A DNA stretch of 14,170 nucleotides from JAGXLC01 sp046545795 (GTDB taxonomy: Bacteria > Bacteroidota > Bacteroidia > Bacteroidales > UBA12077), in NCBI GenBank assembly GCA_046545795.1, contig JBKGZD010000058.1, forward strand, positions 1-14,170. The letters run 5' to 3'. The position numbers and the translations under genes were made by a program. Below the pieces are notes generated by a model. The model was not told where the DNA came from. It saw nothing but the letters and a program-made list of their open reading frames with translations, and searched no databases. Below, piece after piece: positions 7,262 through 14,170 of this stretch; within the stretch, counting starts at the first letter, position 1; each line of letters begins with the position of its first letter.

Positions 7262-8107
7262 ATGGATAAGAACAAAGAAAAGATAGTATTTTTTCATGTT
7301 GGATTGCCAAAAACTGCTTCAACCTTTTTGCAGATAAAAGTTTTTCCAAAGTTTAAGGGAATAGAATATATAAAAAAGCATGATTTTAAGAAGAGAGACA
7401 GGATAATAGCAAATTCTTCTTATAACCGGATATTACTTTCTATTGAGCTTGATTTGGATGTTGAAGAGGGCAGACGTAAAGCCCGATCTGTAGCCGAAAA
7501 TTACCCCAATAGTTATCCTATTGTGGTTTTAAGGAAGCATGGCTCATGGTTAAAATCCAAATATAAATATTTTTTAAGGAAGCATGGAACAAAAGACTTC
7601 CAGGAATATTATCACCCGGATAAAACAGAGACCGTACTAAAAGATAAAAACCTGCTTTTCTTTCAAAAAATAAAATACCTGGAAGAAATATTTCCTAATC
7701 CTCCATTGGTGCTTTTCCAGGAAGAGCTGAAAAATGAGCCTTTAAAGGTAATTGACCTGCTTGCATCTTATGTTGGAGCAAGTTATTCACATAGTGCTAT
7801 AAAAGTCAAAACTGTTAAAAAAGCTTATTCTGAGAAACAACTAAAACTGGTCAGAAAATTTAACAGAATATATCGTTTTGATAAATCCGGTATTAAATCG
7901 GGTTTTGGTAAATTTGCTTATAAAAAGTGGAGCGCTTTTTTATTACATTTGGTAGCTTATATAGGCGCTTTACTTCCTGAAAACCAAAGTGAAACAAACC
8001 AGCTAATTCCTTCTGAGACTATTCAGAAAGTGAATGAAGCTTTTGCAGGTGATTGGGATAAATGTCTGGAATATTCAAAGAAACAAAGAGAGAAATTATT
8101 TTTATAA
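7262..8107 (+). CDS. Sulfotransferase-like protein (second paralog)
   Basis: A 281-residue protein homologous to the minus-strand gene at 4946-5806. The 5'-phosphosulfate loop is FHVGLPKTASTFLQ (11-24), with Lys17 and Thr18. The 3'-phosphate motif is IVVLRKHGSWLKSKYKYF (87-104), with Arg91 and Ser95. Shared blocks include KVFPKFKGIEYI, PPLVLFQEELKNEP, AYSEKQLK and DWDKCLEYSK near the end. It lies between a GT4 glycosyltransferase gene and an MsbA-like exporter gene in the same direction, which supports a role in modifying the exported glycan or glycolipid. That role is inferred. The family call rests on motifs and length; another P-loop transferase role is possible. Palindrome copy C begins 23 bases after its stop codon. 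Confidence 0.75.
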   Translation: MDKNKEKIVFFHVGLPKTASTFLQIKVFPKFKGIEYIKKHDFKKRDRIIANSSYNRILLSIELDLDVEEGRRKARSVAENYPNSYPIVVLRKHGSWLKSKYKYFLRKHGTKDFQEYYHPDKTETVLKDKNLLFFQKIKYLEEIFPNPPLVLFQEELKNEPLKVIDLLASYVGASYSHSAIKVKTVKKAYSEKQLKLVRKFNRIYRFDKSGIKSGFGKFAYKKWSAFLLHLVAYIGALLPENQSETNQLIPSETIQKVNEAFAGDWDKCLEYSKKQREKLFL

Positions 8108-8130
8108 GACTATACAGAACTATTATTGTA

Positions 8131-8215
8131 AGCCTATGAAACATTCATGATAAATAAAACATGATTATCACAAAAGGAAATCTTTATTTTATCATGGAAA
8201 GTAACATAAGGTCTT
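8131..8215 (-). repeat. Dispersed palindromic repeat, copy C (most complete)
   Basis: Both arms are about 36 bases. The left arm starts AGCCTATGAAACATTCATGA and continues TAAATAAAACATGATT. The right arm, read on the minus strand, starts AAGACCTTATGTTACTTTCC and continues ATGATAAAATAAAGATTTCC. They align along nearly their whole length with small gaps around a central spacer of about 12 bases. TA dinucleotides flank it (8129-8130 and 8216-8217). It fills most of the 130-base gap between the second sulfotransferase-like gene and the ABC exporter and would form a long hairpin in a read-through transcript. Its closest relative is copy A in the opposite orientation. Confidence 0.75.
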
Positions 8216-8237
8216 TAAAAAATTAAAAAATAAACTT

Positions 8238-10058
8238 ATGAAACCCTTAAAATATCTTTTTCAATATATATTTCCCTATTGGAGAAATGGCTTGTTAAGT
8301 GTTTTCTATAACCTGCTGGGAACACTCTTTTCTTTATTTTCCTTTACAATGGCTATACCTTTTCTGGGAATAATATTTGAAACAAAGAAAATGGTAACTG
8401 AACCTGTAGCATTTGAATTCTCAGCTAAAGCAGTTCAGCATAATTTTAATTATTTTCTTACTCAGATTATTCAGAGCGAAGGCCCGTCAACAGCCCTGAT
8501 TTATATTAGTATATTCATGGTATTCATGGTATTTTTGAAATCCGGGTTTAACTATCTGGGTAATTTTACCATTATTCCATTGATTAACGGCATCATACGA
8601 GATATACGCAACAGGTTATACCGGAAAATTGTGGATCTGCCTGTAGCTTATTATTCTGAGGAGAAAAGAGGTGATGTAATGCTTAAAGCTACAGGCGATG
8701 TGCAGGAAATCGCGAATACCATTTTTCAGCCACTACGTAAAGCTATTCCCGCCCCAATCCAAATTGTGGTTTATTTAAGTGCACTTTTTTATATGAACTA
8801 TCAGCTTACCCTTTTCGCGCTGATACTTATTCCCCTTAGTGGTTATATTATTGCCCTTGTGGGTAAAAATCTGCGTAAGGCTTCTGCTAAAGGACAGAAT
8901 TCATTGGGTATTTTATTATCAATTATTGAAGAAACACTTTATGGTCTTAGAATTATTAAAGCGTTTAATTCCGAAGGACGGTCGAATCATAGATTCCAGC
9001 AGCAAAATGAGCATTATACAGGAATAATGAATAAGGTTCTGAGAAAGAGGATACTGGCTCACCCCTTTAGCGAGTTTCTTTCTACTACCGTGATTGTAAT
9101 TATCATGTGGTTTGGAGGAACACTTGTCCTCGAGGAAGCTACAAGCCTAACACCACAGGCTTTTATTGCTTACCTGGCTATTTTTTCACAGATTATTCAA
9201 CCTGCGAAGACTTTATCTAATTATTATTATAACGTTAAAAAAGGACTGGCATCATTTGACAGGGTGAATTCTATTCTGGATGCTGAAGAAACTATTAAGG
9301 AAAAACCCAATGCATTGCCAATTAATGATTTTAAAGAGTCTATACGATATAAAGATTTATCTTTCAAATATACAACCGACTGGGTTCTTAAGAATATTAA
9401 CCTGGAAATCAAAAAGGGAGAAATGGTGGCCGTAGTGGGGCAGTCTGGTGCCGGGAAATCTACCCTCGTAAATCTTTTACCCAGGTTTTATGATGCCACT
9501 GAAGGCGACATTCTTATTGATGGAATTTCTGTTAAAGACTTGAAGATTCAAGACATTAGGGAACTTATGGGACTTGTAAGCCAGGAATCAATTTTATTTA
9601 ATGATACGGTTTTCAATAACATTGCTTTTGGAAGAGATAAAGTGGATGAGGAAGATGTGGTGCAGGCAGCTAAAGTTGCTAATGCTCATGTTTTTATCCA
9701 GGAGCTGGAGGATGGTTATAACACACCCATAGGAGACATGGGTAATAAACTTTCCGGAGGCCAAAAGCAACGGTTGAGTATTGCACGTGCTGTATTGAAA
9801 AATCCTCCTATTCTGATATTAGATGAGGCTACAAGTTCTCTGGATACAGAATCAGAGAAATTGGTGCAGGATGCTCTTAACCGGCTTATGCACAACCGCA
9901 CTTCAATCGTTATTGCTCACCGGCTTTCAACTGTGCGTGAGGCTGATAAAATAGTTGTGCTTCATGAGGGTGCCATTTCTGAGATAGGCTCACATGACGA
10001 ATTAATAAAGAATGATGGAATTTATAAGAAGCTTCATGAAATGCAGATGTTTACGTAA
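8238..10058 (+). CDS. MsbA-like ABC exporter (fused membrane and ATPase domains)
   Basis: A 606-residue half-transporter that should work as a homodimer in the inner membrane, using ATP to flip or export a lipid-linked substrate. Residues 1-330 are the membrane domain, with hydrophobic segments near 20-45, 88-112, 172-208 and 280-320. The ATPase domain follows: Walker A GQSGAGKST (401-409), Q-loop Gln449, signature LSGGQ (505-509), Walker B ILILDE (525-530) and switch His561 in VIAHRLST. All catalytic elements are intact. The length and domain order fit the MsbA/lipid exporter group. Its place among glycosyltransferase genes suggests a lipid A-core, lipooligosaccharide or other glycolipid substrate. 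A peptide or drug substrate cannot be excluded from sequence. The ATG at 8238 has only an A-rich leader. Palindrome copy C lies 22 bases upstream. Confidence 0.9.
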   Translation: MKPLKYLFQYIFPYWRNGLLSVFYNLLGTLFSLFSFTMAIPFLGIIFETKKMVTEPVAFEFSAKAVQHNFNYFLTQIIQSEGPSTALIYISIFMVFMVFLKSGFNYLGNFTIIPLINGIIRDIRNRLYRKIVDLPVAYYSEEKRGDVMLKATGDVQEIANTIFQPLRKAIPAPIQIVVYLSALFYMNYQLTLFALILIPLSGYIIALVGKNLRKASAKGQNSLGILLSIIEETLYGLRIIKAFNSEGRSNHRFQQQNEHYTGIMNKVLRKRILAHPFSEFLSTTVIVIIMWFGGTLVLEEATSLTPQAFIAYLAIFSQIIQPAKTLSNYYYNVKKGLASFDRVNSILDAEETIKEKPNALPINDFKESIRYKDLSFKYTTDWVLKNINLEIKKGEMVAVVGQSGAGKSTLVNLLPRFYDATEGDILIDGISVKDLKIQDIRELMGLVSQESILFNDTVFNNIAFGRDKVDEEDVVQAAKVANAHVFIQELEDGYNTPIGDMGNKLSGGQKQRLSIARAVLKNPPILILDEATSSLDTESEKLVQDALNRLMHNRTSIVIAHRLSTVREADKIVVLHEGAISEIGSHDELIKNDGIYKKLHEMQMFT

Positions 10059-10098
10059 CAAGCGTTATTTTTAATATCCAACTCAATCATTTTATATT

Positions 10099-10860
10099 AT
10101 GAGCAAATTGTCGGTAGTTATTTTAACTTTAAATGAGGAGAAAAATATAGGTCGATGCATTGATTCCGTGAAGGAAATTGCCGATGAAACAATTGTTGTT
10201 GATTCTTTCTCTACTGATAAAACGAAGGAAATATGCGAAGGGAAAAAAGTGACGTTTATCCGGCATAAATTCGAAGGATATATAGAACAGAAAAACTGGG
10301 CTAAAAAGCAGGCAAGCCATCAATATGTGTTGTCTCTTGATGCCGACGAAGCTTTATCAGAAGCCCTGCAGGCAAAGATTTTAAACATGAAAAATGCTGG
10401 GTTTAAGTATGATGGTTATGTTTTTAATCGTCTTACCAATTATTGCGGAAAATGGATTCGGCATTGCGGATGGTACCCCGACAGGAAACTCCGGCTATGG
10501 AACAAAGAGAAAGGTGAGTGGAAAGGCCAAAACCCTCATGACAGGTTCGAGATGCAAAATGATGCAAGAATACAATTTATCAACGAGGATATTCTTCATT
10601 ATTCTTTTTATACTGTTAAACAGCATATTGAAACAATTAATAAATTTTCAACAATTTCAGCCCGGGAACTTTATGGAAAAGGGAAAAGGTTCTCTTTGCT
10701 AAAGTTGTTGTTTAGCCCGGTATGGAAGTTTTTACATGCATTTTTTATTAAAAAAGGATTTTTGGATGGGTTTTATGGGTTCGTTATTTGCTGTAATTCT
10801 TCTCATTCAAAATTTTTGAAACAAGTCAAATTATACCAGCTTTGGAGACAGAAAAAGTAA
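10099..10860 (+). CDS. Glycosyltransferase family 2, WaaE/LgtF-like
   Basis: A 253-residue GT-A-fold inverting glycosyltransferase. It begins LSVVILTLNEEKNIGRCIDS (4-23), then ETIVVDSFSTDKT (30-42), and carries the metal and donor binding DAD motif in LSLDADEAL (79-87). The middle block HCGWYPDRKLRLWNKEKGEW (122-141) is characteristic of the WaaE/KdtX/LgtF subgroup, some of whose members add glucose to the lipopolysaccharide inner core. The C-terminal part (about 200-235) is hydrophobic and basic and may associate with the membrane. It follows the ABC exporter by 40 bases, and its 3' end overlaps the next glycosyltransferase gene by 19 bases, so the three are probably one transcription unit. 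Core glucosyl transfer is a family-based suggestion. Confidence 0.88.
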   Translation: MSKLSVVILTLNEEKNIGRCIDSVKEIADETIVVDSFSTDKTKEICEGKKVTFIRHKFEGYIEQKNWAKKQASHQYVLSLDADEALSEALQAKILNMKNAGFKYDGYVFNRLTNYCGKWIRHCGWYPDRKLRLWNKEKGEWKGQNPHDRFEMQNDARIQFINEDILHYSFYTVKQHIETINKFSTISARELYGKGKRFSLLKLLFSPVWKFLHAFFIKKGFLDGFYGFVICCNSSHSKFLKQVKLYQLWRQKK

Positions 10861-11951
10861 AAGGAGTTGTATGCTTTTTTAACTCATGTAAGGCGTGGGG
10901 AGGAGGTGAGAAGTGGCATCTTGAGATGGCATGCAGGTTGAGAGACAAGGGTCTTCGGGTATTGTTATGTGCATCTCCGGGGAGTCCTCTATACAAAAAA
11001 GGTATAGAAGAGAATTTGGATGTTTATCCTTTTAAAATTGGCAACCTGAGTTTCTTAAATCTTTTCTTGTACTATGAATTGAACCGTTTTTTCAGGGCCA
11101 AAAAGGTTACTCATCTGATAATGAACATGTCTTCAGATGTGAAAGCAGCCGGCCGTGCAGCTAAAAAAGCTGGTGTTAAGAATATTATTTACCGCAGAGG
11201 TAGCGCTATACCAATTAAAAATTCAACTTCCAACCGGTATTTGTTTCGGAAAGTAATAACCCGCATTATTGCCAATTCTGAGGAGACACGCAGGACTATA
11301 CTTGCTAATAACCCGGACATTTTTGAAAAAGAGAAAATTCATGTGATATATAATGGGATTGATTTGAGTGAATTTTACAATGAGGGAATAAAAAAGGAAG
11401 AAAATAAAGAAAAAAATATTGTTTTAGGGAATGCCGGAAGACTTGAAAAACAGAAGCATCAAAAGTTTCTTATTGAGTTGGTTTCTCGTCTTCATCAAAA
11501 GGGTTATAAAGTGAAGCTTAAGATTGCTGGCACAGGGAGATTGGAGAATGAGCTGAAAGCCACCGTCGATAGATTAGGGTTGAATTCCTTTGTTGAATTT
11601 ATAGGTTTTACGGACAATATCAAGCGATTTCTATCCTCTGTGGACATATTTGTTTTATCTTCATTGTGGGAGGGTTTCGGATTTGTTCTGGTGGAAGCCC
11701 ATGCATGTGGCAAGCCAGTCATTGCTTTTGATGTCAGCAGTAACCCGGAAATTGTTAATAATGGTGAGGATGGGATTTTGGTTCCCCCGGGGGACATGGA
11801 AGCATTTGCCGGAGCAGTGGAAAAAATGATCAATAACCCGGAATTACGTCGCAGAATGGGCAATAAAGGGAAAGAAAAAGTGTTTAATAAATTTGATATT
11901 GAAATTACAACACAAAAACTAATTGAATTTTTAGCAGGCCTTGAGAAATAG
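10842..11951 (+). CDS. Glycosyltransferase family 4 (GT-B fold), second in the cluster
   Basis: A retaining glycosyltransferase of about 369 residues. The N-terminal domain starts with the strand VVCFFN, followed by SCKAWGGGEKWHLEMACRL (15-33), the glycine-rich acceptor-side loop. The donor domain has VIYNGIDLSEFY (168-179), LGNAGRLEKQKHQ (195-207), and the E-x7-E motif in WEGFGFVLVEAHACGKPVIA, with Glu277 and Glu285, then GILVPPGD (311-318). The frame offers only a TTG start (10842-10844), which overlaps the upstream glycosyltransferase gene by 19 bases; the first in-frame ATG (10926) would cut off the first strand and the glycine loop. An ATG at 10871 with a good GGAG upstream is out of frame and stops after three codons. 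It closes the glycan cluster; no clear terminator is seen after it. Confidence 0.87.
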   Translation: METEKVKGVVCFFNSCKAWGGGEKWHLEMACRLRDKGLRVLLCASPGSPLYKKGIEENLDVYPFKIGNLSFLNLFLYYELNRFFRAKKVTHLIMNMSSDVKAAGRAAKKAGVKNIIYRRGSAIPIKNSTSNRYLFRKVITRIIANSEETRRTILANNPDIFEKEKIHVIYNGIDLSEFYNEGIKKEENKEKNIVLGNAGRLEKQKHQKFLIELVSRLHQKGYKVKLKIAGTGRLENELKATVDRLGLNSFVEFIGFTDNIKRFLSSVDIFVLSSLWEGFGFVLVEAHACGKPVIAFDVSSNPEIVNNGEDGILVPPGDMEAFAGAVEKMINNPELRRRMGNKGKEKVFNKFDIEITTQKLIEFLAGLEK

Positions 11952-12051
11952 AATTTAAACAGACTATCAGGAACAAGGATAAATTATGAATATTTGAGCA
12001 GTTTTTGAAAGAATAGATAATTAGAATTTTAGGATAATTTAATTAAAAAAG

Positions 12052-12082
12052 TTGGTTCTTATTGTAAAGTTTTATATTTTTG
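12052..12082 (+). promoter_or_regulatory. Putative Bacteroidota promoter of rplU-rpmA
   Basis: TTG at 12052-12054 (-33) and TATTTTTG at 12075-12082 (-7, full match to TAnnTTTG) are separated by 20 bases, the expected spacing for the Bacteroidota primary sigma factor. Transcription would start near 12088-12090, leaving a leader of about 26 bases. Confidence 0.7.
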
Positions 12083-12115
12083 CCCACCGCAAATAAAAAA
12101 TTAAAGTATATAACG

Positions 12116-12427
12116 ATGTATGCAATTGTAGATATAGCAGGATTTCAATACAAAGTACAAAAGGATGACAAATTGTATGTCAGCCGTTTGGAAGGTGAAG
12201 AAGGCTCAGAGGTAGAGTTTGACAAAGTATTGCTGGTAGACAATGACGGAAGTGTTGCAGTGGGTAAACCTACTGTTGATGGAGCAAAGGTTTCCGCTAA
12301 AATACTTTCTCATGCGAAAGATGACAAAAAAATAATCTTCAAAAAGAAACGAAGGAAAGGGCATCAGAAGAAAAGAGGTCATCGTCAGCCTTTGACACAA
12401 ATACAAGTAGAAAATATTGTTGCTTAA
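12116..12427 (+). CDS. rplU: 50S ribosomal protein L21
   Basis: A 103-residue protein of the large ribosomal subunit that binds 23S rRNA. It begins MYAIVDIAGFQYKVQ, the standard L21 start, and contains the basic rRNA-binding segment KKKRRKGHQKKRGHRQPLTQ (76-95). The frame is open upstream to a TTG at 12080, but that codon overlaps the promoter's -7 box and would add 12 residues unlike L21, so the ATG at 12116 is preferred. The gene is followed by rpmA after 18 bases, the usual bacterial pairing, and shares its promoter and probably the terminator after rpmA. Confidence 0.97.
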   Translation: MYAIVDIAGFQYKVQKDDKLYVSRLEGEEGSEVEFDKVLLVDNDGSVAVGKPTVDGAKVSAKILSHAKDDKKIIFKKKRRKGHQKKRGHRQPLTQIQVENIVA

Positions 12428-12445
12428 TAATAAAAATTTTTAGCT

Positions 12446-12703
12446 ATGGCGCACAAGAAAGGAATGGGTAGCTCCCGCAACGGACGGGAATCAGAAAGTA
12501 AACGCTTAGGAATTAAACTCTTTGGCGGACAGTACGCAAAGGCAGGAAACATAATCGTTAGACAACGGGGAACAAAACATTATCCCGGTAAGAATGTCGG
12601 AATGGGTAAAGACCACACTCTTTTTGCTTTAATTGACGGCAATATAGAGTTTACCAGGAAACGTAACAAGTCATACGTTACTGTTAATCCTACAGAAGGA
12701 TAA
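12446..12703 (+). CDS. rpmA: 50S ribosomal protein L27
   Basis: An 85-residue large-subunit protein whose N-terminal tail reaches the peptidyl transferase centre. It starts MAHKKGMGSSRNGRESESKR, the standard form with no cleavable N-terminal extension of the Firmicutes type, and continues LGIKLFGGQYAKAGNIIVRQ and RGTKHYPGKNVGMGKDHTLF. Length and motifs are normal for the family. No Shine-Dalgarno sequence precedes the ATG; the leader is AT-rich, as for its neighbours. A strong hairpin with T's follows 26 bases after the stop codon. Confidence 0.97.
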   Translation: MAHKKGMGSSRNGRESESKRLGIKLFGGQYAKAGNIIVRQRGTKHYPGKNVGMGKDHTLFALIDGNIEFTRKRNKSYVTVNPTEG

Positions 12704-12729
12704 TTTTAATATACCATAAAAAATAATTG

Positions 12730-12768
12730 ACACCTGTATTTGCTGCTTTTGTAAGTACAGGTGTTTTT
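12730..12768 (+). terminator. Intrinsic terminator after rpmA
   Basis: ACACCTGTATTTGC (12730-12743) pairs with GTAAGTACAGGTGT (12751-12764) as a 14-bp stem including two G-U pairs, with a 7-base loop, and is followed by a T-rich run. It separates rpmA from serS; the serS start lies about 20 bases downstream, so serS may depend on read-through or on a start site close to the hairpin. Confidence 0.8.
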
Positions 12769-12787
12769 ATTTAAAACTGATAACATT

Positions 12788-14062
12788 ATGCTTTCATTGC
12801 AATACATTAGGGAGAATGCTGAGTATATCATTCAGCAACAAAAAGTCCGGGAAAAGGATTTTACCGAAATTGTTCGGAAGGTAATTCAAATGGATGATGA
12901 CAGGCGAGAGACGCAGCAATCATTGAATGCTGACCAGTCTGAGCTGAATAATTATTCTAAACAAATCGGAAAACTTTTTAAAGAGGGAAAAACTGAAGAG
13001 GCAAATCAGGCTAAAGAGAAAACTTCCCAGTTAAAGGAACAAATCAAGAACACAGAAAAGAAGCTTGATGAAATTAAAGCACAAATAGATGGTTTACTTG
13101 TTCAACTGCCCAACGTTCCCCATCAGTCTGTCAAACCCGGGAAAGGTGAGGAAGACAATGAAGAAATACGCACTGAAGGCAAAACCCCTGTTTTAGAAGG
13201 TAAAGTGATGCCACATTGGGAGCTTGCTAAAAAATATGATATTATTGATTTTGAGTTGGGAAATAAAATTACCGGACGTGGATTTCCTGTGTATAAAGGA
13301 AAAGGAGCTAAATTGCAACGAGCGTTAATTTCATATTTTCTTGATGAAGCATATGAAGCTGGATATAACGAGGTGCTTCCACCTCTGATGGTAAACGAAG
13401 AAAGTGGATTCGGTACAGGCCAGTTACCGGATAAAGAGGGTCAGATGTATCATGTACCTGTAGACAATTATTATTTAATACCTACAGCAGAAGTACCTGT
13501 TACAAACATATACAGGGATGTTATTCTGGAAGCTGGGCAATTGCCGGTAAAACTCACTGCCTATACACCTTGTTTCCGTCGTGAAGCCGGTTCATGGGGA
13601 AAAGATGTCAGAGGACTTAACCGACTACATCAGTTTGATAAGGTTGAAATTGTTCAGATTCAGCGGCCGGAAAAGTCTTATGATACACTTCAGGCAATGT
13701 TAGAGCATATTGAGTCATTGCTTAAAGAACTGGAACTACCATACAGGATTATGCGTTTGTGTGGCGGGGATTTGGGTTTTGCTGCTGCATTAACTTATGA
13801 TTTTGAAGTTTACTCTGCTGCCCAGGATAAATGGCTTGAGGTGAGCTCTGTTTCAAATTTTGAATCCTACCAGGCAAATCGGCTTAAATTAAGATATCGC
13901 GATGAAATTACGAAAAAACCTCAGCTTGCACATACATTGAATGGCAGCGCCCTTGCATTGCCCAGGTTGCTTGCTGCAATACTGGAAAATAATCAAACAC
14001 CGGATGGTATAAAAATTCCGAAGGTACTGAAAGATTATTGTAAGTTTGGGGTTATTGATTAA
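12788..14062 (+). CDS. serS: Seryl-tRNA synthetase
   Basis: A class II aminoacyl-tRNA synthetase that charges tRNA-Ser (and tRNA-Sec where present) with serine in the cytoplasm. The 424 residues match the bacterial family. Residues about 28-105 form the long antiparallel coiled coil that contacts the tRNA variable arm. The serine-binding TAEVP is at 233-237. Motif 2 is PCFRREAGSWGKDVRG (261-276), followed by LNRLHQFDKVE. Motif 3 lies in LNGSALALPRLLAAILENNQ (384-403). The ATG at 12788 gives the normal MLSLQYIREN start; an in-frame GTG nine codons earlier (12761) falls inside the rpmA terminator stem and is rejected. No terminator is evident after the stop codon. Confidence 0.96.
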   Translation: MLSLQYIRENAEYIIQQQKVREKDFTEIVRKVIQMDDDRRETQQSLNADQSELNNYSKQIGKLFKEGKTEEANQAKEKTSQLKEQIKNTEKKLDEIKAQIDGLLVQLPNVPHQSVKPGKGEEDNEEIRTEGKTPVLEGKVMPHWELAKKYDIIDFELGNKITGRGFPVYKGKGAKLQRALISYFLDEAYEAGYNEVLPPLMVNEESGFGTGQLPDKEGQMYHVPVDNYYLIPTAEVPVTNIYRDVILEAGQLPVKLTAYTPCFRREAGSWGKDVRGLNRLHQFDKVEIVQIQRPEKSYDTLQAMLEHIESLLKELELPYRIMRLCGGDLGFAAALTYDFEVYSAAQDKWLEVSSVSNFESYQANRLKLRYRDEITKKPQLAHTLNGSALALPRLLAAILENNQTPDGIKIPKVLKDYCKFGVID

Positions 14063-14116
14063 GTTCTCTCTTATACATAAACCCATTATTCTGTTGATTG
14101 ATAGGATGTTAATAGC

Positions 14117-14170
14117 GTGAAAAAGTCACCAATTTTCGTTCATAGCTCAATTGTACTTTTTTGTCTCCCA
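14117..14170 (+). CDS. Possible start of an exported protein, cut by the window end
   Basis: A frame opens after a stop at 14102-14104 and runs to the last base. From GTG at 14117 it reads KKSPIFVHSSIVLFCLP after the initiator, a charged start then a hydrophobic stretch like a signal peptide. AGGATG lies about 8 bases upstream. Only 18 codons are visible and GTG starts are uncommon here, so this is tentative. The 108 bases after serS otherwise show nothing. Confidence 0.3.
   Translation, partial: MKKSPIFVHSSIVLFCLP

Noticed and set aside
3473..8237. CRISPR array or integron attC sites as explanations for the palindromes
   Set aside because: The three elements are kilobases apart, not regularly spaced with unique spacers, and no integrase, cas gene or attC core site is present.
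7238..10075. Shared GCGTTATTT just after two stop codons (7241 and 10061 areas)
   Set aside because: A nine-base match without dyad symmetry or further similarity is expected by chance in AT-rich intergenic DNA.
11963..11995. Possible fourth palindrome copy (GGAACAAGGATAAA)
   Set aside because: Only a short gapped resemblance to the arm of copy B is present and no inverted partner arm was found nearby.
12080..12115. TTG extension of rplU by 12 residues
   Set aside because: The TTG overlaps the -7 promoter box, and the extension is unlike any L21 start; the ATG at 12116 gives the canonical MYAIV start.
12728..12757. TTGACA at 12728-12733 as a sigma-70-like promoter for serS
   Set aside because: There is no matching -10 box at a proper distance, the region is the terminator stem, and this phylum normally uses TTG/TAnnTTTG promoters.
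12761..12787. GTG extension of serS by nine residues
   Set aside because: The GTG lies in the right arm of the rpmA terminator; the ATG at 12788 gives the normal seryl-tRNA synthetase N-terminus.

Overview
The window looks like the chromosome of an AT-rich Bacteroidota bacterium, probably near Bacteroidales/Marinilabiliales. This rests on protein character, near-absence of Shine-Dalgarno sequences before starts, TAnnTTTG-type -7 promoter boxes (before sppA, the first glycosyltransferase gene and rplU), and the rplU-rpmA-serS block. The assignment is from reading, not from a search.

Layout. 1-353 holds no convincing gene, only a short antisense coiled-coil frame and a strong terminator. 354-3472 (minus) carries sppA (membrane signal peptide peptidase) and a DUF418 multi-pass membrane protein. 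folK (3716-4207, plus) converges on comF, which lies behind a sulfotransferase-like gene on the minus strand (4221-5806). From 6135 to 11951 a plus-strand cell-surface glycan cluster runs: GT4 glycosyltransferase, second sulfotransferase-like gene, MsbA-like ABC exporter, WaaE/LgtF-like GT2 glycosyltransferase, second GT4 glycosyltransferase. 12116-14062 is housekeeping translation: rplU, rpmA (with a strong terminator), serS. The last ~54 bases may begin an exported protein.

How the genes may work together. Three glycosyltransferases, an MsbA-type exporter and two paralogous sulfotransferase-like proteins suggest assembly and export of a sulfated lipid-linked or core oligosaccharide of the outer surface. 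Sulfation is an inference from P-loop-like motifs, not proven.

The most unusual DNA signal is a family of three related imperfect palindromes (about 66-85 bp) in the gaps before folK, before the first sulfotransferase gene and between the second sulfotransferase gene and the ABC exporter. Their arms share 17-of-18 and 19-of-20 base matches, and their left ends follow a TA dinucleotide. They look like a dispersed palindromic repeat or a MITE-like element. Two of them bracket the GT4-sulfotransferase pair.
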